64,000 nt of DNA from Rufibacter radiotolerans (GTDB lineage: Bacteria; Bacteroidota; Bacteroidia; Cytophagales; Hymenobacteraceae), in assembly GCF_001078055.1 (NCBI RefSeq), contig NZ_CP010777.1, forward strand, positions 3,811,001 to 3,875,000, written 5' to 3'. How positions within the stretch are numbered: position 1 is the stretch's first letter; each line of letters opens with the position of its first letter. The notes below the pieces were generated by a model that saw nothing but the letters and a program-made list of their open reading frames with translations, did not search any database and had not been told where the DNA came from. This document shows positions 17,820-26,190 of the stretch, piece after piece. Both the position numbers and the translations under genes were made by a program.

Positions 17820-18559
17820 GCGGCCACGGGTAATGAGCGATTGAACTCCTGAAACGCCTGGCGCACCACCTGGAACCGCTGCTCACTGAGCGCCGAGCCA
17901 CCGTACCACACATACTCAAACAACTGCGTGATGTGCTCAAAGGGCCGACGCAAGGCTGGGTTCCTGAGTTCAGAGACGTAGCTGCGGTTGGTTTTGCCCG
18001 GGTTCCATTGGATCAGTTCCTGGTCGGTGAGGATCTTGAGGGTGCTCAGGTAATGTAACCTAATGGCACGGCGGTAATCTCCCTGGGCCTCGGCTTCTTC
18101 TATGAGGGCCTTGAAATCTATCTCATGAATATTCTCGCGGTAGGTTTCAAAAGCAATAGCGGCGGCCGGGGCCTTGCGGGAGAACAAACCCACAAAGTCT
18201 ACTTTAAACAGCTTAAGCACCACATATAAGGTAATGCCAATGGCGAAGGCGTAGATCACGTATTTCCAGAAAGATTGAAACGACCGGGCCTCCAGCACCC
18301 GGTTAATGAACTGGCCTATGCGCTGTAGCCAACGCTGCCAAAAGGAAAGATCGGGCCGCAGATCCTGCTGGTACTGAAAGTCCCGGCTTTCGCGCAGCTC
18401 CTTCAGTTTGGCTGCGTCTGGATACCGCAGTTGCAGGGGCGCAGGCGTAGTAGTTACTGTCTGGGCAGGCGCCGCCACGGCGGTTCCCGCCCAAAGGGAA
18501 CCACTCAATACCAGCATCAGAAAAAACAGGGGAAAAGAAAACCGCACAAACGTCATCAT
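17816..18559 (-). CDS. DUF4129 domain membrane protein
   Basis: 247 residues: a signal-like hydrophobic start (FSFPLFFLMLVLSGSLWAG), a linker, one TM around residues 98-118 (YVIYAFAIGITLYVVLKLF) and a C-terminal DUF4129 domain with the typical pattern EAQGDYRRAIRLHYLSTLKI and YVWYGGSALSEQRF. Partners of MoxR clusters; exact role unknown. Overlaps both neighbours by a few bases (ATGA with DUF4350, TAATG with the upstream membrane protein), showing tight translational coupling. Confidence 0.85.
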   Translation of the reverse strand: MMTFVRFSFPLFFLMLVLSGSLWAGTAVAAPAQTVTTTPAPLQLRYPDAAKLKELRESRDFQYQQDLRPDLSFWQRWLQRIGQFINRVLEARSFQSFWKYVIYAFAIGITLYVVLKLFKVDFVGLFSRKAPAAAIAFETYRENIHEIDFKALIEEAEAQGDYRRAIRLHYLSTLKILTDQELIQWNPGKTNRSYVSELRNPALRRPFEHITQLFEYVWYGGSALSEQRFQVVRQAFQEFNRSLPVAA

Positions 18560-19449
18560 TAATGGTACTCGGCGCCAGCCACGGCCTCGGGGCGGGCCCC
18601 AATCTGGTTGACCTTTTCCAGATAGCCCAGGCCTTCTTTTTTCTCTACCAGGTCATAGTACAAAAATGCAATGGCGGTAATGTAGATGACGTAGAGCAGC
18701 AAACTGAGAACGGTGGTAAAGGAGCTGGCAATGATCAACAGCAGATCACTGTCGCCGCCCGGAAAGGGCAGGTGCAGAATCCGGAACACGTACACCACAA
18801 TGGCCGGCAAAGAGGCCACAAATCCTATGACTCCCTGGATAATCAACACCAGCATCAGAAACCCGAAGGAGGCCCACCAGTTGCCTTTGATCAGGTGAAA
18901 GCAGCGCTCCACGGCTTCCATCAGGTTTACCTCTTCGCGCAGCATCACCAGGGCGTACATGCTCAGGGCCACCGACACGTAAATGCCGGGCAAAACCAGC
19001 AACAGCGTAGCCAGCAGCACCAGCACCAGCAACCCTATGGAAGAATACAGCAAGGAGATGAAATGCGTTTTGATATCATCCCACACCTCCTGGGTTTCTA
19101 CCTGACCGTCCTGGTCCTGGTACCGGATCATGTAAGAATACACGGTAAGCATGAGCAGCACCACCCCTACCAAAGAGAAGAAAATGCTCACCCAGTAATG
19201 CAGAGAATTAATGCTGTTGGCAAATGACCAGGCCCCCAAAGAGTCATGCCGTACCGCCCCGGTCACCTCGGCCAGTTGGCGGCTCTGGTAGATACCCGAG
19301 AAGATACCGGCCAGCAGGGCGAACGGCACTACAAACACCAGCATCAGGCGCAACAGTGGTTTCAGGTTCTGCCGCAGAAACCCAAAAGTGGCGTTTATCT
19401 TCTGCCCCAGATCCCGCTCCTCTCTAAACTCAATCAAGTGGTTTCTCAT
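18559..19449 (-). CDS. Multi-pass membrane protein of the MoxR cluster
   Basis: A 296-residue protein with about six hydrophobic segments (e.g. LMLVFVVPFALLAGIFSG, VSIFFSLVGVVLLMLTVY, LLVLVLLATLLLVLPGIYV). A stretch near the middle (NLMEAVERCFHLIKGNWW) resembles membrane-protein families related to YciC/glycerophosphodiesterase membrane domains, but I cannot assign one firmly. It occupies the usual position between SpoIIM-like and DUF4129 genes. Its start lies 20 bp inside the SpoIIM-like gene, so it depends on that transcript. Confidence 0.7.
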   Translation of the reverse strand: MRNHLIEFREERDLGQKINATFGFLRQNLKPLLRLMLVFVVPFALLAGIFSGIYQSRQLAEVTGAVRHDSLGAWSFANSINSLHYWVSIFFSLVGVVLLMLTVYSYMIRYQDQDGQVETQEVWDDIKTHFISLLYSSIGLLVLVLLATLLLVLPGIYVSVALSMYALVMLREEVNLMEAVERCFHLIKGNWWASFGFLMLVLIIQGVIGFVASLPAIVVYVFRILHLPFPGGDSDLLLIIASSFTTVLSLLLYVIYITAIAFLYYDLVEKKEGLGYLEKVNQIGARPEAVAGAEYH

Positions 19450-20392
19450 AGATGGCTTTGGCTTGCAGCCGATACGGATAGTAAATAAAATAGAACACGA
19501 TAAAGGCCGCGGAGCCCAGGATAATACAAAGGCTGGCGTACAGCGGCATGCCGGTGTGGCGGGTCACAAAGCCTTCCAGAAAACCGGCGGTAATAAAGAT
19601 AGGAACCAGCCCCACCACCAGCTTTAGGCCCTGTTTGGCCCCGCGCCGGAACGACTCCAGCCGGGAGAAGGTCTTGGGAAACAGCAGGCTGTTGCCCATC
19701 ACAAAGCCGGCGCACCCGGCAATGACAATAGCGGAGATCTCCAGGGTGCCATGAATCCAGATGGTGAGCGCCGAGGTGAGCAGCAGGCCGTGCTTGTAGA
19801 AAAAGTACTGGAACGCCCCCAGCATGATGCCGTTCTGCAGGAGAATCCAGAACGTACCCACGGAGAACAGCGCGCCCAGCACAAAGGCGGTAAAGGCCAC
19901 CTTTATGTTATTGATGGTGATGTACAGGAACATGCTGGTCTCCTCCTGTTTCTTGTACACCGCCATGGGGTCGCCTTTCCTGATGTTGGCCAGCGTTTTG
20001 TTCACGTAGTCATCGCCCATGATGAGGCGCACAAAGGTGTCATCATAGGCCGCCGAGAGGGCGCCCAGGGCGCAGGCCACGGCAAAAATGAGGAAGGCAT
20101 AGAACAGCTGCCGGTGGTGCATTTTCATAAGCAGGGGCAGTTCCTGTTTCCAGAAAAGTACAAAGCGGTTGGTCTTCTCTTTCTTGTTGCGGTAAATGGC
20201 CTGGTGAATCTTGCCCGTGAGGCTGTTGAGGTACTCGGTGTTGTCTGAGTCTGGGTAGAAGGTGCGCGCGAAGGAAAGGTCGTCGGTGAGCTCTATGAAC
20301 CGGTGGGCCAGTTCATCTGGGTTGGACGTGGGCTCTGTGGCGTACCGTTTCCATTTAGCAGTATTCTGTTTAATAAAAGCGGCCTCGCGCAT
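19430..20392 (-). CDS. Stage II sporulation protein M-like membrane protein
   Basis: 320 residues when started at the ATG 20392 (MREAAFIKQNTAKWKRYA); an in-frame ATG at 20416 is less likely. A soluble N-terminal part of about 100 residues is followed by five or so TMs with the SpoIIM pattern (GTFWILLQNGIMLGAFQYFF, HGTLEISAIVIAGCAGFVMG). The name reflects the fold; this organism is not a sporulator. It is first gene of the minus-strand operon, divergent from the RDD gene, the common Bacteroidota arrangement. Confidence 0.88.
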   Translation of the reverse strand: MREAAFIKQNTAKWKRYATEPTSNPDELAHRFIELTDDLSFARTFYPDSDNTEYLNSLTGKIHQAIYRNKKEKTNRFVLFWKQELPLLMKMHHRQLFYAFLIFAVACALGALSAAYDDTFVRLIMGDDYVNKTLANIRKGDPMAVYKKQEETSMFLYITINNIKVAFTAFVLGALFSVGTFWILLQNGIMLGAFQYFFYKHGLLLTSALTIWIHGTLEISAIVIAGCAGFVMGNSLLFPKTFSRLESFRRGAKQGLKLVVGLVPIFITAGFLEGFVTRHTGMPLYASLCIILGSAAFIVFYFIYYPYRLQAKAIYEKPLD

Positions 20393-20434
20393 GTACCTGG
20401 TTTTGTTTCCTTCCAAATATATCTAACTTAGGCT

Positions 20435-20482
20435 ATTTATTAAAGCCCCTTGCTTACAATTTATTAAAGCGCACTGCTTACA
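20435..20482. repeat. 24-bp tandem duplication upstream of the RDD gene
   Basis: Two adjacent 24-bp units (20435-20458 and 20459-20482), each beginning ATTTATTAAAGC and ending TGCTTACA, with differences only in the middle. The second ends 7 bp before the RDD ATG, so the duplication overlaps its leader and probably its ribosome-binding region. Confidence 0.8.
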
Positions 20483-20489
20483 ATTTCTG

Positions 20490-21197
20490 ATGGATACCAT
20501 TAAAATAAGAACCACCCAGAACGTAGAGGTGGAATATGCCATTGCCAGCATTGGCGACCGCATTCTGGCCTATCTGGTAGACGGCGCCATTTACCTGGGC
20601 TGGATCATTGTCTTCGCGCTGGCCAACGTCTACCTGGGGCTATCTGGGGTTTGGTATCTGGCGGTTCTTATCCCTATCATGTTTTACCACCTGCTCTGCG
20701 AGATCTTTATGAACGGCCAGAGCCTGGGCAAACGCGCCATCGACCTGAAGGTGGTCAAGCTCTCGGGCCATGCCCCCTCGGTGGGGGATTACCTGCTGCG
20801 CTGGGTGTTCCGGTTACTGGACATCTCCTTGCTCAGTGGCTTTGTGGCCATTATCACCATTGCGGTGAACGGCAAAGGCCAGCGCCTGGGCGACATTGCC
20901 GCCGGTACCAGCGTAATCAAAACCACACCCGTACGCCGCCGCAACGCCTTTCAGGTGCAACTGGAAGACAACTACACCATAGTGTTCCCAGAGGTAGCCG
21001 TGCTTTCAGACAAAGACATGGCCCTGCTGCGCAAACTCCTCTTCAAAGCCATCCAGTACAAGAACGAGACCCTGCTGCACCGCATTGCCGAACGCGCCAA
21101 AGAAGTGATGGAGGTAAGACCAGAGATGAGCGACCGGGATTTTTTAAAGACGGTGATCAAAGATTACCACCATTTGACGGCAGGGGTGGAGGCGTGA
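20490..21197 (+). CDS. RDD family membrane protein
   Basis: A 235-residue protein with an RDD domain: RILAYLVDGAIYLGWIIVFA (TM1 with the Arg/Asp signature), TM2 YLAVLIPIMFYHLLCEIF, the conserved NGQSLGKRAIDLKVV, and TM3 DISLLSGFVAIITIAV followed by QRLGDIAAGTSVIK. A helical cytoplasmic tail follows. RDD genes commonly sit next to SpoIIM-like genes in this phylum; function unknown, perhaps ion transport. Divergently transcribed from the SpoIIM-MoxR operon over a shared 97-bp region. Confidence 0.9.
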   Translation: MDTIKIRTTQNVEVEYAIASIGDRILAYLVDGAIYLGWIIVFALANVYLGLSGVWYLAVLIPIMFYHLLCEIFMNGQSLGKRAIDLKVVKLSGHAPSVGDYLLRWVFRLLDISLLSGFVAIITIAVNGKGQRLGDIAAGTSVIKTTPVRRRNAFQVQLEDNYTIVFPEVAVLSDKDMALLRKLLFKAIQYKNETLLHRIAERAKEVMEVRPEMSDRDFLKTVIKDYHHLTAGVEA

Positions 21198-21235
21198 ATT
21201 AGTTGTTAGTGGTTAGTTATTAGTTGTTAGGGGGA

Positions 21236-21277
21236 GGTGTTTTGGGTGAGTTTTTAGAAAAACGGGCTTAAAACGCC
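21236..21277. repeat. Interspersed GTTTT/AAAAC palindrome, copy 6
   Basis: GGTGTTTTGGGTGAGTTTTT mirrored by AAAAACGGGCTTAAAACGCC. First of a series of repeats filling the 730-bp gap 21198-21927 before the restriction operon. Confidence 0.7.
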
Positions 21278-21300
21278 AAATGGTTTTCAAACATATCCAT

Positions 21301-21324
21301 GTAGGGACAGGGCTTGACCTGTCC
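21301..21324 (+). repeat. REP-B palindrome (GGACAGG-loop-CCTGTCC), copy 1
   Basis: A 24-bp unit beginning GTAGGGACAGG with the 7-bp inverted repeat GGACAGG/CCTGTCC around GCTTGA. The same unit occurs nine times in the window (with its reverse complement) and surrounds the RAYT gene at 34.5-35.1 kb. Confidence 0.85.
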
Positions 21325-21474
21325 GTGTCTCCCGATGCAATACCGCCCCTTCCCTCCTACACCCAACCAAACGCCACTGTCAAAACCCGCAAACTATTTT
21401 CAAATAACCGGTACCGAAATTTGGGGATTGGAATGTGTGGAATCTGGAACGCCGGTTACATCCAAAAAGCCAAA

Positions 21475-21520
21475 TGCGTTTTGGGCCTGTTTTTCAGAAA
21501 ACAAGGCCAAAACCCACGCA
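21475..21520. repeat. Interspersed GTTTT/AAAAC palindrome, copy 7
   Basis: TGCGTTTTGGGCCTGTTTTT at the left, AAAACAAGGCCAAAAC plus GCA at the right, sandwiched between REP-B copies. Confidence 0.75.
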
Positions 21521-21529
21521 TTTCAGATC

Positions 21530-21656
21530 GTAGGGACAGGGCTTGACCTGTCCGTGGTTCTCGCCGTAGCACCGCCAGCTCTGCCACTATCAGTAAAATG
21601 AACTCGGGAATGCGCGGATCAGGAACGCGTGCGGACAGGTCAAGCCCTGTCCCTAC
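21530..21656. repeat. Inverted REP-B pair (BIME-like), copies 2 and 3
   Basis: Two REP-B units in opposite orientation (21530-21553 and 21633-21656) bound a 127-bp block. The interior contains CTCTGCCACTAT and CTCGGGAATGCG, shared with the pair at 34250-34389, so the whole block is a repeated element, not just its ends. Confidence 0.8.
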
Positions 21657-21714
21657 AATCGGGAATTTTGGGAAAATGTTGGAATCCGGAATGCGCAGAT
21701 CAGGCATGCGTCAC

Positions 21715-21738
21715 GGACAGGTCAAGCCCTGTCCCTAC
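21715..21738 (-). repeat. REP-B palindrome, copy 4
   Basis: Reverse-orientation REP-B unit, preceded by the iterated tail (GGAATGCGCAGATCA-like). It is followed 6 bp later by palindrome copy 8. Confidence 0.85.
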
Positions 21739-21744
21739 ATGGGT

Positions 21745-21785
21745 GCGTTTCGGGGCTGTTTTTGCCAAAACAGGCCCGAAACAAC
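21745..21785. repeat. Interspersed GTTTT/AAAAC palindrome, copy 8
   Basis: GCGTTTCGGGGCTGTTTTT mirrored by AAAACAGGCCCGAAAC; about 140 bp before hsdM. Confidence 0.7.
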
Positions 21786-21927
21786 TTGCTCTAACAACTA
21801 ATCACTAACAACCAACCCCTACCTATTTCAGGGTATATTTTCAACAGCCCCCTCCTTCTTACCCGGTTCTCCTAAACTTTCAATATCTTCGGATTCTTAT
21901 ATTACCCCTGTTACCTCCCGCTTACCG

Positions 21928-23544
21928 ATGGCCAAAAAGAACACCCCCAATACCCCGCCCAAAGGCGATATAGATTTTGAGAAAGAACTATGGGACGTAG
22001 CCAACGAGCTGCGCGGCGCCGTAGCCGAGAACCAGTACAAAGACTACGTACTCTCCCTGCTATTTGTGAAGCACCTCTCTGAGCGCTTTGAGATACGCAA
22101 GCAGGAAATACAACTTTCCTTCTTTGAGCCCGAATCTGAGTACTACAACATTGAAGCGCACCAACAGTCTGAGGTGCTGGAAGATGAGCTGGAGTACCAG
22201 GTCAAGAACGCCTACCGCCTGCCCACCCACGCCACCTGGGACTACCTGCGCGAGAACGCCGAGCAGGACGACATCAAGGTAAAGGTAGACCAGGCCTTCG
22301 TGCTGATTGATGAGCTGCTGGCCAAGCGCAACCCCGACTACAAAGGCGTGCTGGAGCCTATCTTCGTGAAGAGCCAGCTCTCGCCTACGCAGGTGGCGGG
22401 GCTCATTAACCTGTTCTCCAAAGAGAAGTTCTCTGAAATTAACAACCCCGAGAGCGACATCTACGGCCGCGTGTATGAATACTACATAGGTAAGTTTGCC
22501 ATGGCCGAAGGCTCCGGTGCGGGGCAGTTCTTCACGCCGGGCAGCGTGGTGCGTTTGCTGGTAGAGATGCTGGAACCGCTCAAGGGCCGCATCATGGATC
22601 TGGCCTGCGGCAGCGGCGGCATGTTTGTGCAGAGCCTCAAGTTCCTGCAGGCGCACGGCGGCGACAAGAACGACATCTCCATTTACGGGCAGGAGCGCTA
22701 CGAGGGCACCCTGCGCCTCTGCAAGATGAACCTGCTGCTGCGCAACCTCTCCTTTGACGTAAAGCTGGGCGACTCCTTGCTGCACGACCGCTTCTCCGGC
22801 CTGAAGGCCGACTACGCCCTCATGAACCCGCCGTTTAACATCTCTAACTGGCACCCCGAGCTGCTGCCCGACAACGACCCGCGCCTCTTCGGGGCCAAAG
22901 ACACGTTTACCACCCCCGGCAACGCCAATTACATGTGGTTCCAGACGCTGTGGCACCACCTCTCTGCCCGCGGCACTGCGGGTGTGGTGATGGCCAACGG
23001 CGCCATGACCACCGGTAGCGCCGGCGAGAAGAACGTGCGCGAGCACATGATTACCCAAGGCATGGTAGACTGCATCGTGCAGATGCCAGACAAGCTGTTC
23101 CTGACCACCGGCATACCCGCCTGTATCTTTCTATTGAGCAAGAACCGCGACGGCCACGACGGCGAACACCGCCAACGTAAAAACGAAATCCTGTTCATAG
23201 ACGCCCGCAAACTGGGCACCATGGCCAGCCGCCGCCTGCGCGTATTTGAAGACGCAGACGTAGCCCGCATTGCCGAGACCTACCACCAATGGCGCAACTT
23301 GGGCGGAAACTACACAAATATAGAAGGCTTCTGCAAGGCCGCTACCTTAGACGAGGTGGCCGCCAACAACTACGTGCTCTCGCCGGGCCGCTACGTGGGC
23401 TCCGAAGCCGAGGAAGATGATGGTGTTCCGCTTGAGGAGAAGATGCAGAAGTTGACGGAAGAGTTAATGATGCAGTTTGATGAGGGTACTATTTTAGAAG
23501 AAAGAATCAAAAGGAATTTAGCAACGATTAGATTTAATAATTAA
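21928..23544 (+). CDS. hsdM: Type I restriction-modification DNA methyltransferase subunit (HsdM)
   Basis: A 538-residue N6-adenine methyltransferase. The N-terminal HsdM helical domain starts at about residue 12 (DFEKELWDVANELRGAVAEN); GQFFTPGSVVRLLVEM leads into the methylase core with SAM motif I DLACGSGG (about residues 224-231) and catalytic motif IV NPPF (about 300-303). It works with HsdS to modify, and with HsdR to restrict, DNA. The body is GC-rich, but the last roughly 100 bp are AT-rich like the following genes, which suggests a recombination joint at the 3' end. Starts ATG 21928; first gene of a five-gene operon. Confidence 0.95.
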   Translation: MAKKNTPNTPPKGDIDFEKELWDVANELRGAVAENQYKDYVLSLLFVKHLSERFEIRKQEIQLSFFEPESEYYNIEAHQQSEVLEDELEYQVKNAYRLPTHATWDYLRENAEQDDIKVKVDQAFVLIDELLAKRNPDYKGVLEPIFVKSQLSPTQVAGLINLFSKEKFSEINNPESDIYGRVYEYYIGKFAMAEGSGAGQFFTPGSVVRLLVEMLEPLKGRIMDLACGSGGMFVQSLKFLQAHGGDKNDISIYGQERYEGTLRLCKMNLLLRNLSFDVKLGDSLLHDRFSGLKADYALMNPPFNISNWHPELLPDNDPRLFGAKDTFTTPGNANYMWFQTLWHHLSARGTAGVVMANGAMTTGSAGEKNVREHMITQGMVDCIVQMPDKLFLTTGIPACIFLLSKNRDGHDGEHRQRKNEILFIDARKLGTMASRRLRVFEDADVARIAETYHQWRNLGGNYTNIEGFCKAATLDEVAANNYVLSPGRYVGSEAEEDDGVPLEEKMQKLTEELMMQFDEGTILEERIKRNLATIRFNN

Positions 23545-23565
23545 TTTAATTAAAAAATATTAATA

Positions 23566-24618
23566 ATGATACCACCCCATGATAATGCTGCTTATGCGCT
23601 AGAAGGAAAAGTATTGAATGGCAGATGGAAAGTTCTTAAACGTATAGAACCTAAGCCAGGTGCTACAGGAGGAAATTTTAGTGTTTGTTATCTAGTTAAT
23701 GACGGTGAAAATGACGCATTTTTAAAAGCATTAAATTTTAAAGGATTTTTTAATGGGCCTAATATTAATATAATAGATGTAATACAACAACAAACACAAG
23801 CTTTCCAATTTGAAAAAGATTTATTATTAAGGTGTAAGAAAAACCGTTTATCTAAAGTTTCGACAATTCTTGATGAAGGTCAAGAATATGTCAGCGGCTT
23901 TACAATTGGACAGGTTCCATATTTAATATTTGACTTAGCTGATGGTGATATAAGATCAAGAATAAATTTTAACAACAACCTTGAGATAGCTTGGAAATTA
24001 AAGTCTTTAAGAAATGTAGCAACAGGCTTAAAGCAATTACACCAAGTTGAAATTGGCCATCAAGATTTAAAGCCTTCAAATATACTTTTATACGACAATG
24101 GAATAACATCTAAGATTGGTGATTTAGGCAGATCGCTTTGCGCTGACATAGTTGCACCACATGATAATGGAGGGCATTTTACGGGAGATTACTCATATGC
24201 GCCACCAGAATTTTTGTATAGATACATTGAGCCAGATTGGAAAAAACGCACTCAAGCTACAGATATATATTTATTTGGAAGTCTTATTGTTTTTTATTTT
24301 ACAGGAACCAATATGACAGCCTTAATTGGAAATAATATTGATAGGCAATTTTTATGGACATTCTGGGGAGGAACTTTTGACCAAGTTAAAGATTATTTGA
24401 AAGAGGGTTTTTATAATGCGTTAAAAGAATTTCGTTTATCTATTCCTGATCCAGAATTAAGTACAGAACTTTCTAAAATAGTAGAGTATTGTTGTTTTCC
24501 AATTCCAAGTGAAAGAGGGCATCCAAAAGCTATTACAGAAAGAGGTAATCAATACGATTTTCATAGATTTATATCTAGACTTGATTATTTATCTAAAAAG
24601 GCTGAATTTAAACTATAG
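23566..24618 (+). CDS. Serine/threonine protein kinase within the type I R-M operon
   Basis: A 350-residue cytosolic protein with a complete eukaryotic-like kinase core and no TM. Visible are a Gly-rich loop (GATGGNFSV, about 32-40), the beta-3 lysine K54 in FLKAL, a catalytic loop HQDLKPSN (165-172; Gln replaces the usual Arg of HRD, catalytic D167, K169 and N172 kept), the metal-binding D186 in GDLG (instead of DFG), PPE at 213-215 for APE, and D233 in helix F. Activity is therefore plausible. It starts 21 bp after hsdM and ends 2 bp before the TPR-like gene; sampled lines are about one-third GC. A kinase is not part of standard type I systems; a defence-related signalling or self-killing role is inferred from context. 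Confidence 0.88.
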   Translation: MIPPHDNAAYALEGKVLNGRWKVLKRIEPKPGATGGNFSVCYLVNDGENDAFLKALNFKGFFNGPNINIIDVIQQQTQAFQFEKDLLLRCKKNRLSKVSTILDEGQEYVSGFTIGQVPYLIFDLADGDIRSRINFNNNLEIAWKLKSLRNVATGLKQLHQVEIGHQDLKPSNILLYDNGITSKIGDLGRSLCADIVAPHDNGGHFTGDYSYAPPEFLYRYIEPDWKKRTQATDIYLFGSLIVFYFTGTNMTALIGNNIDRQFLWTFWGGTFDQVKDYLKEGFYNALKEFRLSIPDPELSTELSKIVEYCCFPIPSERGHPKAITERGNQYDFHRFISRLDYLSKKAEFKL

Positions 24619-24620
24619 AA

Positions 24621-26189
24621 ATGGCAATAATTTACGAATATGAAGAACGTAGAGTTATACCTAACTGGCGTGACTTTAAAAGAACATTGCCTTTAGGGGA
24701 ATTAGAAAACAGAAACAATCCGAATCCGATAAATATTGATATTTCGAGAGCAATTAATGACTGGAGATTAGAACCAAATTTAGGAATTGCGGCTGACTTA
24801 ATAAACGCTTCATTTATATCTGGTAAAACAAATTTTCCTGAGATAAACGAAGCAATAAAATTTATTACGGAAAATAAAAGTAAGTCTTCAAATTCTTTAA
24901 CAAGTCTAGCAAACAGAATTAATAATATTCAAACTAATTCTATAGAAAGAGAGGGTTTTGATAGTAAACTAGACAGTAAAGCAAATTCAATAATAGATCT
25001 TCAAACATACACTAACAATGATGCTCTTTACAAATTAATACACAATACTAAACTAAGAGCTCAAAAAAATTTAAAAAATCCCATAACTTGGGTAGAACTT
25101 TCAAGGTTATATTCATTCTTCAGCAAAGAAATACAAGCTGAAAAAGCAATGGTGATTGCTTTAAATTTAGCACCAAATAATAGATATGTTTTAAGATCGG
25201 CAACGAGATTATTTGTGCATTTTGGAAAATACGAAAAAGCTCTTTATTATTTAAGAAAAAGTGAAGCAACAAAGCATGACCCATGGCTAGCATCAGCACA
25301 TATAGCAACTTCTTCATATCTTAATAGATACTCACCTTTAATAAAACCTGGCATTGGGTTAATCAATTCCAAAAATTTTTCAAATTATGAAATCACGGAA
25401 TTAGCTAGTGCATTAGGCACATTAGAATTTGGAGAAGGTTCCTATAAGAAATCAAAAGCCTTTTTTGATATATCACTAAAATCACCAAACGATAATTCAC
25501 TCGCTCAATTTGAGTGGGTTTCTAAAGAGGATACTAGATTTAGTTTCAATCCACTCCACTATTCTAATGTAGCTAATCCTTTTGAGGCTTTTGCATATGA
25601 AAATTTTGAAAGAGGAAATTGGCAGGAAGCATTTGATGATAGTATCAAATGGTTCTTAGATATGCCTTATTCCAAAGGCCCTGTTTTGCTCGGTTCATAT
25701 TTAACTTCTACATTTTTAAAGGATATTGATGCGACAATAATGCTTTGTGAAGCTGGGTTAAAGGCCAATCCAAATGATCCTTCAATTTTAAACAATTTGA
25801 TATATGCGCTTATTGGAGCAAATAAAATTGAGGAAGCTGTTCCACATGTTCTTAATTTACATAAAGCAAAAATAGATGATTTACCAGATGAGACTAAAAT
25901 TACATTACAGGCAACATTTGGGTTAGTATATATAAGTTTCGGTGATATCGAACTTGGTAGTAAGTATTATGAAACTGCAATCAATAATGCTGAAAGGATA
26001 AATAGCAAATACTTGAAAGACTCAGCAATACTTAATTTCACTAAAGCTTTGATAGTTAACGATTTACCTCAAAAAGACTTCTACTTTAATTTGGCATCAG
26101 AAATTAAACCTGATCCAAAACATACAGATTTAAAAAGCATGAAAGAAGAAGTAATAAGATTATATAATCTCTTTAGGTTTAAATTATAG
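24621..26189 (+). CDS. TPR-like helical protein within the type I R-M operon
   Basis: A 522-residue soluble protein of unknown function. Residues about 1-125 are not recognisable and contain a polar, Asn/Ser-rich stretch; residues about 125-520 read as tetratricopeptide-like helix pairs (NPITWVELSRLYSFFSKEIQ; KALYYLRKSEATKHDPWLAS; NPNDPSILNNLIYALIGANK). No catalytic motif, signal peptide or TM. The gene lies 2 bp after the kinase and 1 bp before hsdS, so the pair is surely made together; a scaffold, sensor or kinase substrate are possible roles. As AT-rich as the kinase gene. Nothing in standard hsd operons corresponds to it. Confidence 0.8.
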   Translation: MAIIYEYEERRVIPNWRDFKRTLPLGELENRNNPNPINIDISRAINDWRLEPNLGIAADLINASFISGKTNFPEINEAIKFITENKSKSSNSLTSLANRINNIQTNSIEREGFDSKLDSKANSIIDLQTYTNNDALYKLIHNTKLRAQKNLKNPITWVELSRLYSFFSKEIQAEKAMVIALNLAPNNRYVLRSATRLFVHFGKYEKALYYLRKSEATKHDPWLASAHIATSSYLNRYSPLIKPGIGLINSKNFSNYEITELASALGTLEFGEGSYKKSKAFFDISLKSPNDNSLAQFEWVSKEDTRFSFNPLHYSNVANPFEAFAYENFERGNWQEAFDDSIKWFLDMPYSKGPVLLGSYLTSTFLKDIDATIMLCEAGLKANPNDPSILNNLIYALIGANKIEEAVPHVLNLHKAKIDDLPDETKITLQATFGLVYISFGDIELGSKYYETAINNAERINSKYLKDSAILNFTKALIVNDLPQKDFYFNLASEIKPDPKHTDLKSMKEEVIRLYNLFRFKL

Positions 26190-26190
26190 A

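Noticed and set aside
21198..21927. CRISPR array upstream of hsdM
   Set aside because: Repeats are inverted REP pairs in mixed orientation with unequal spacing.
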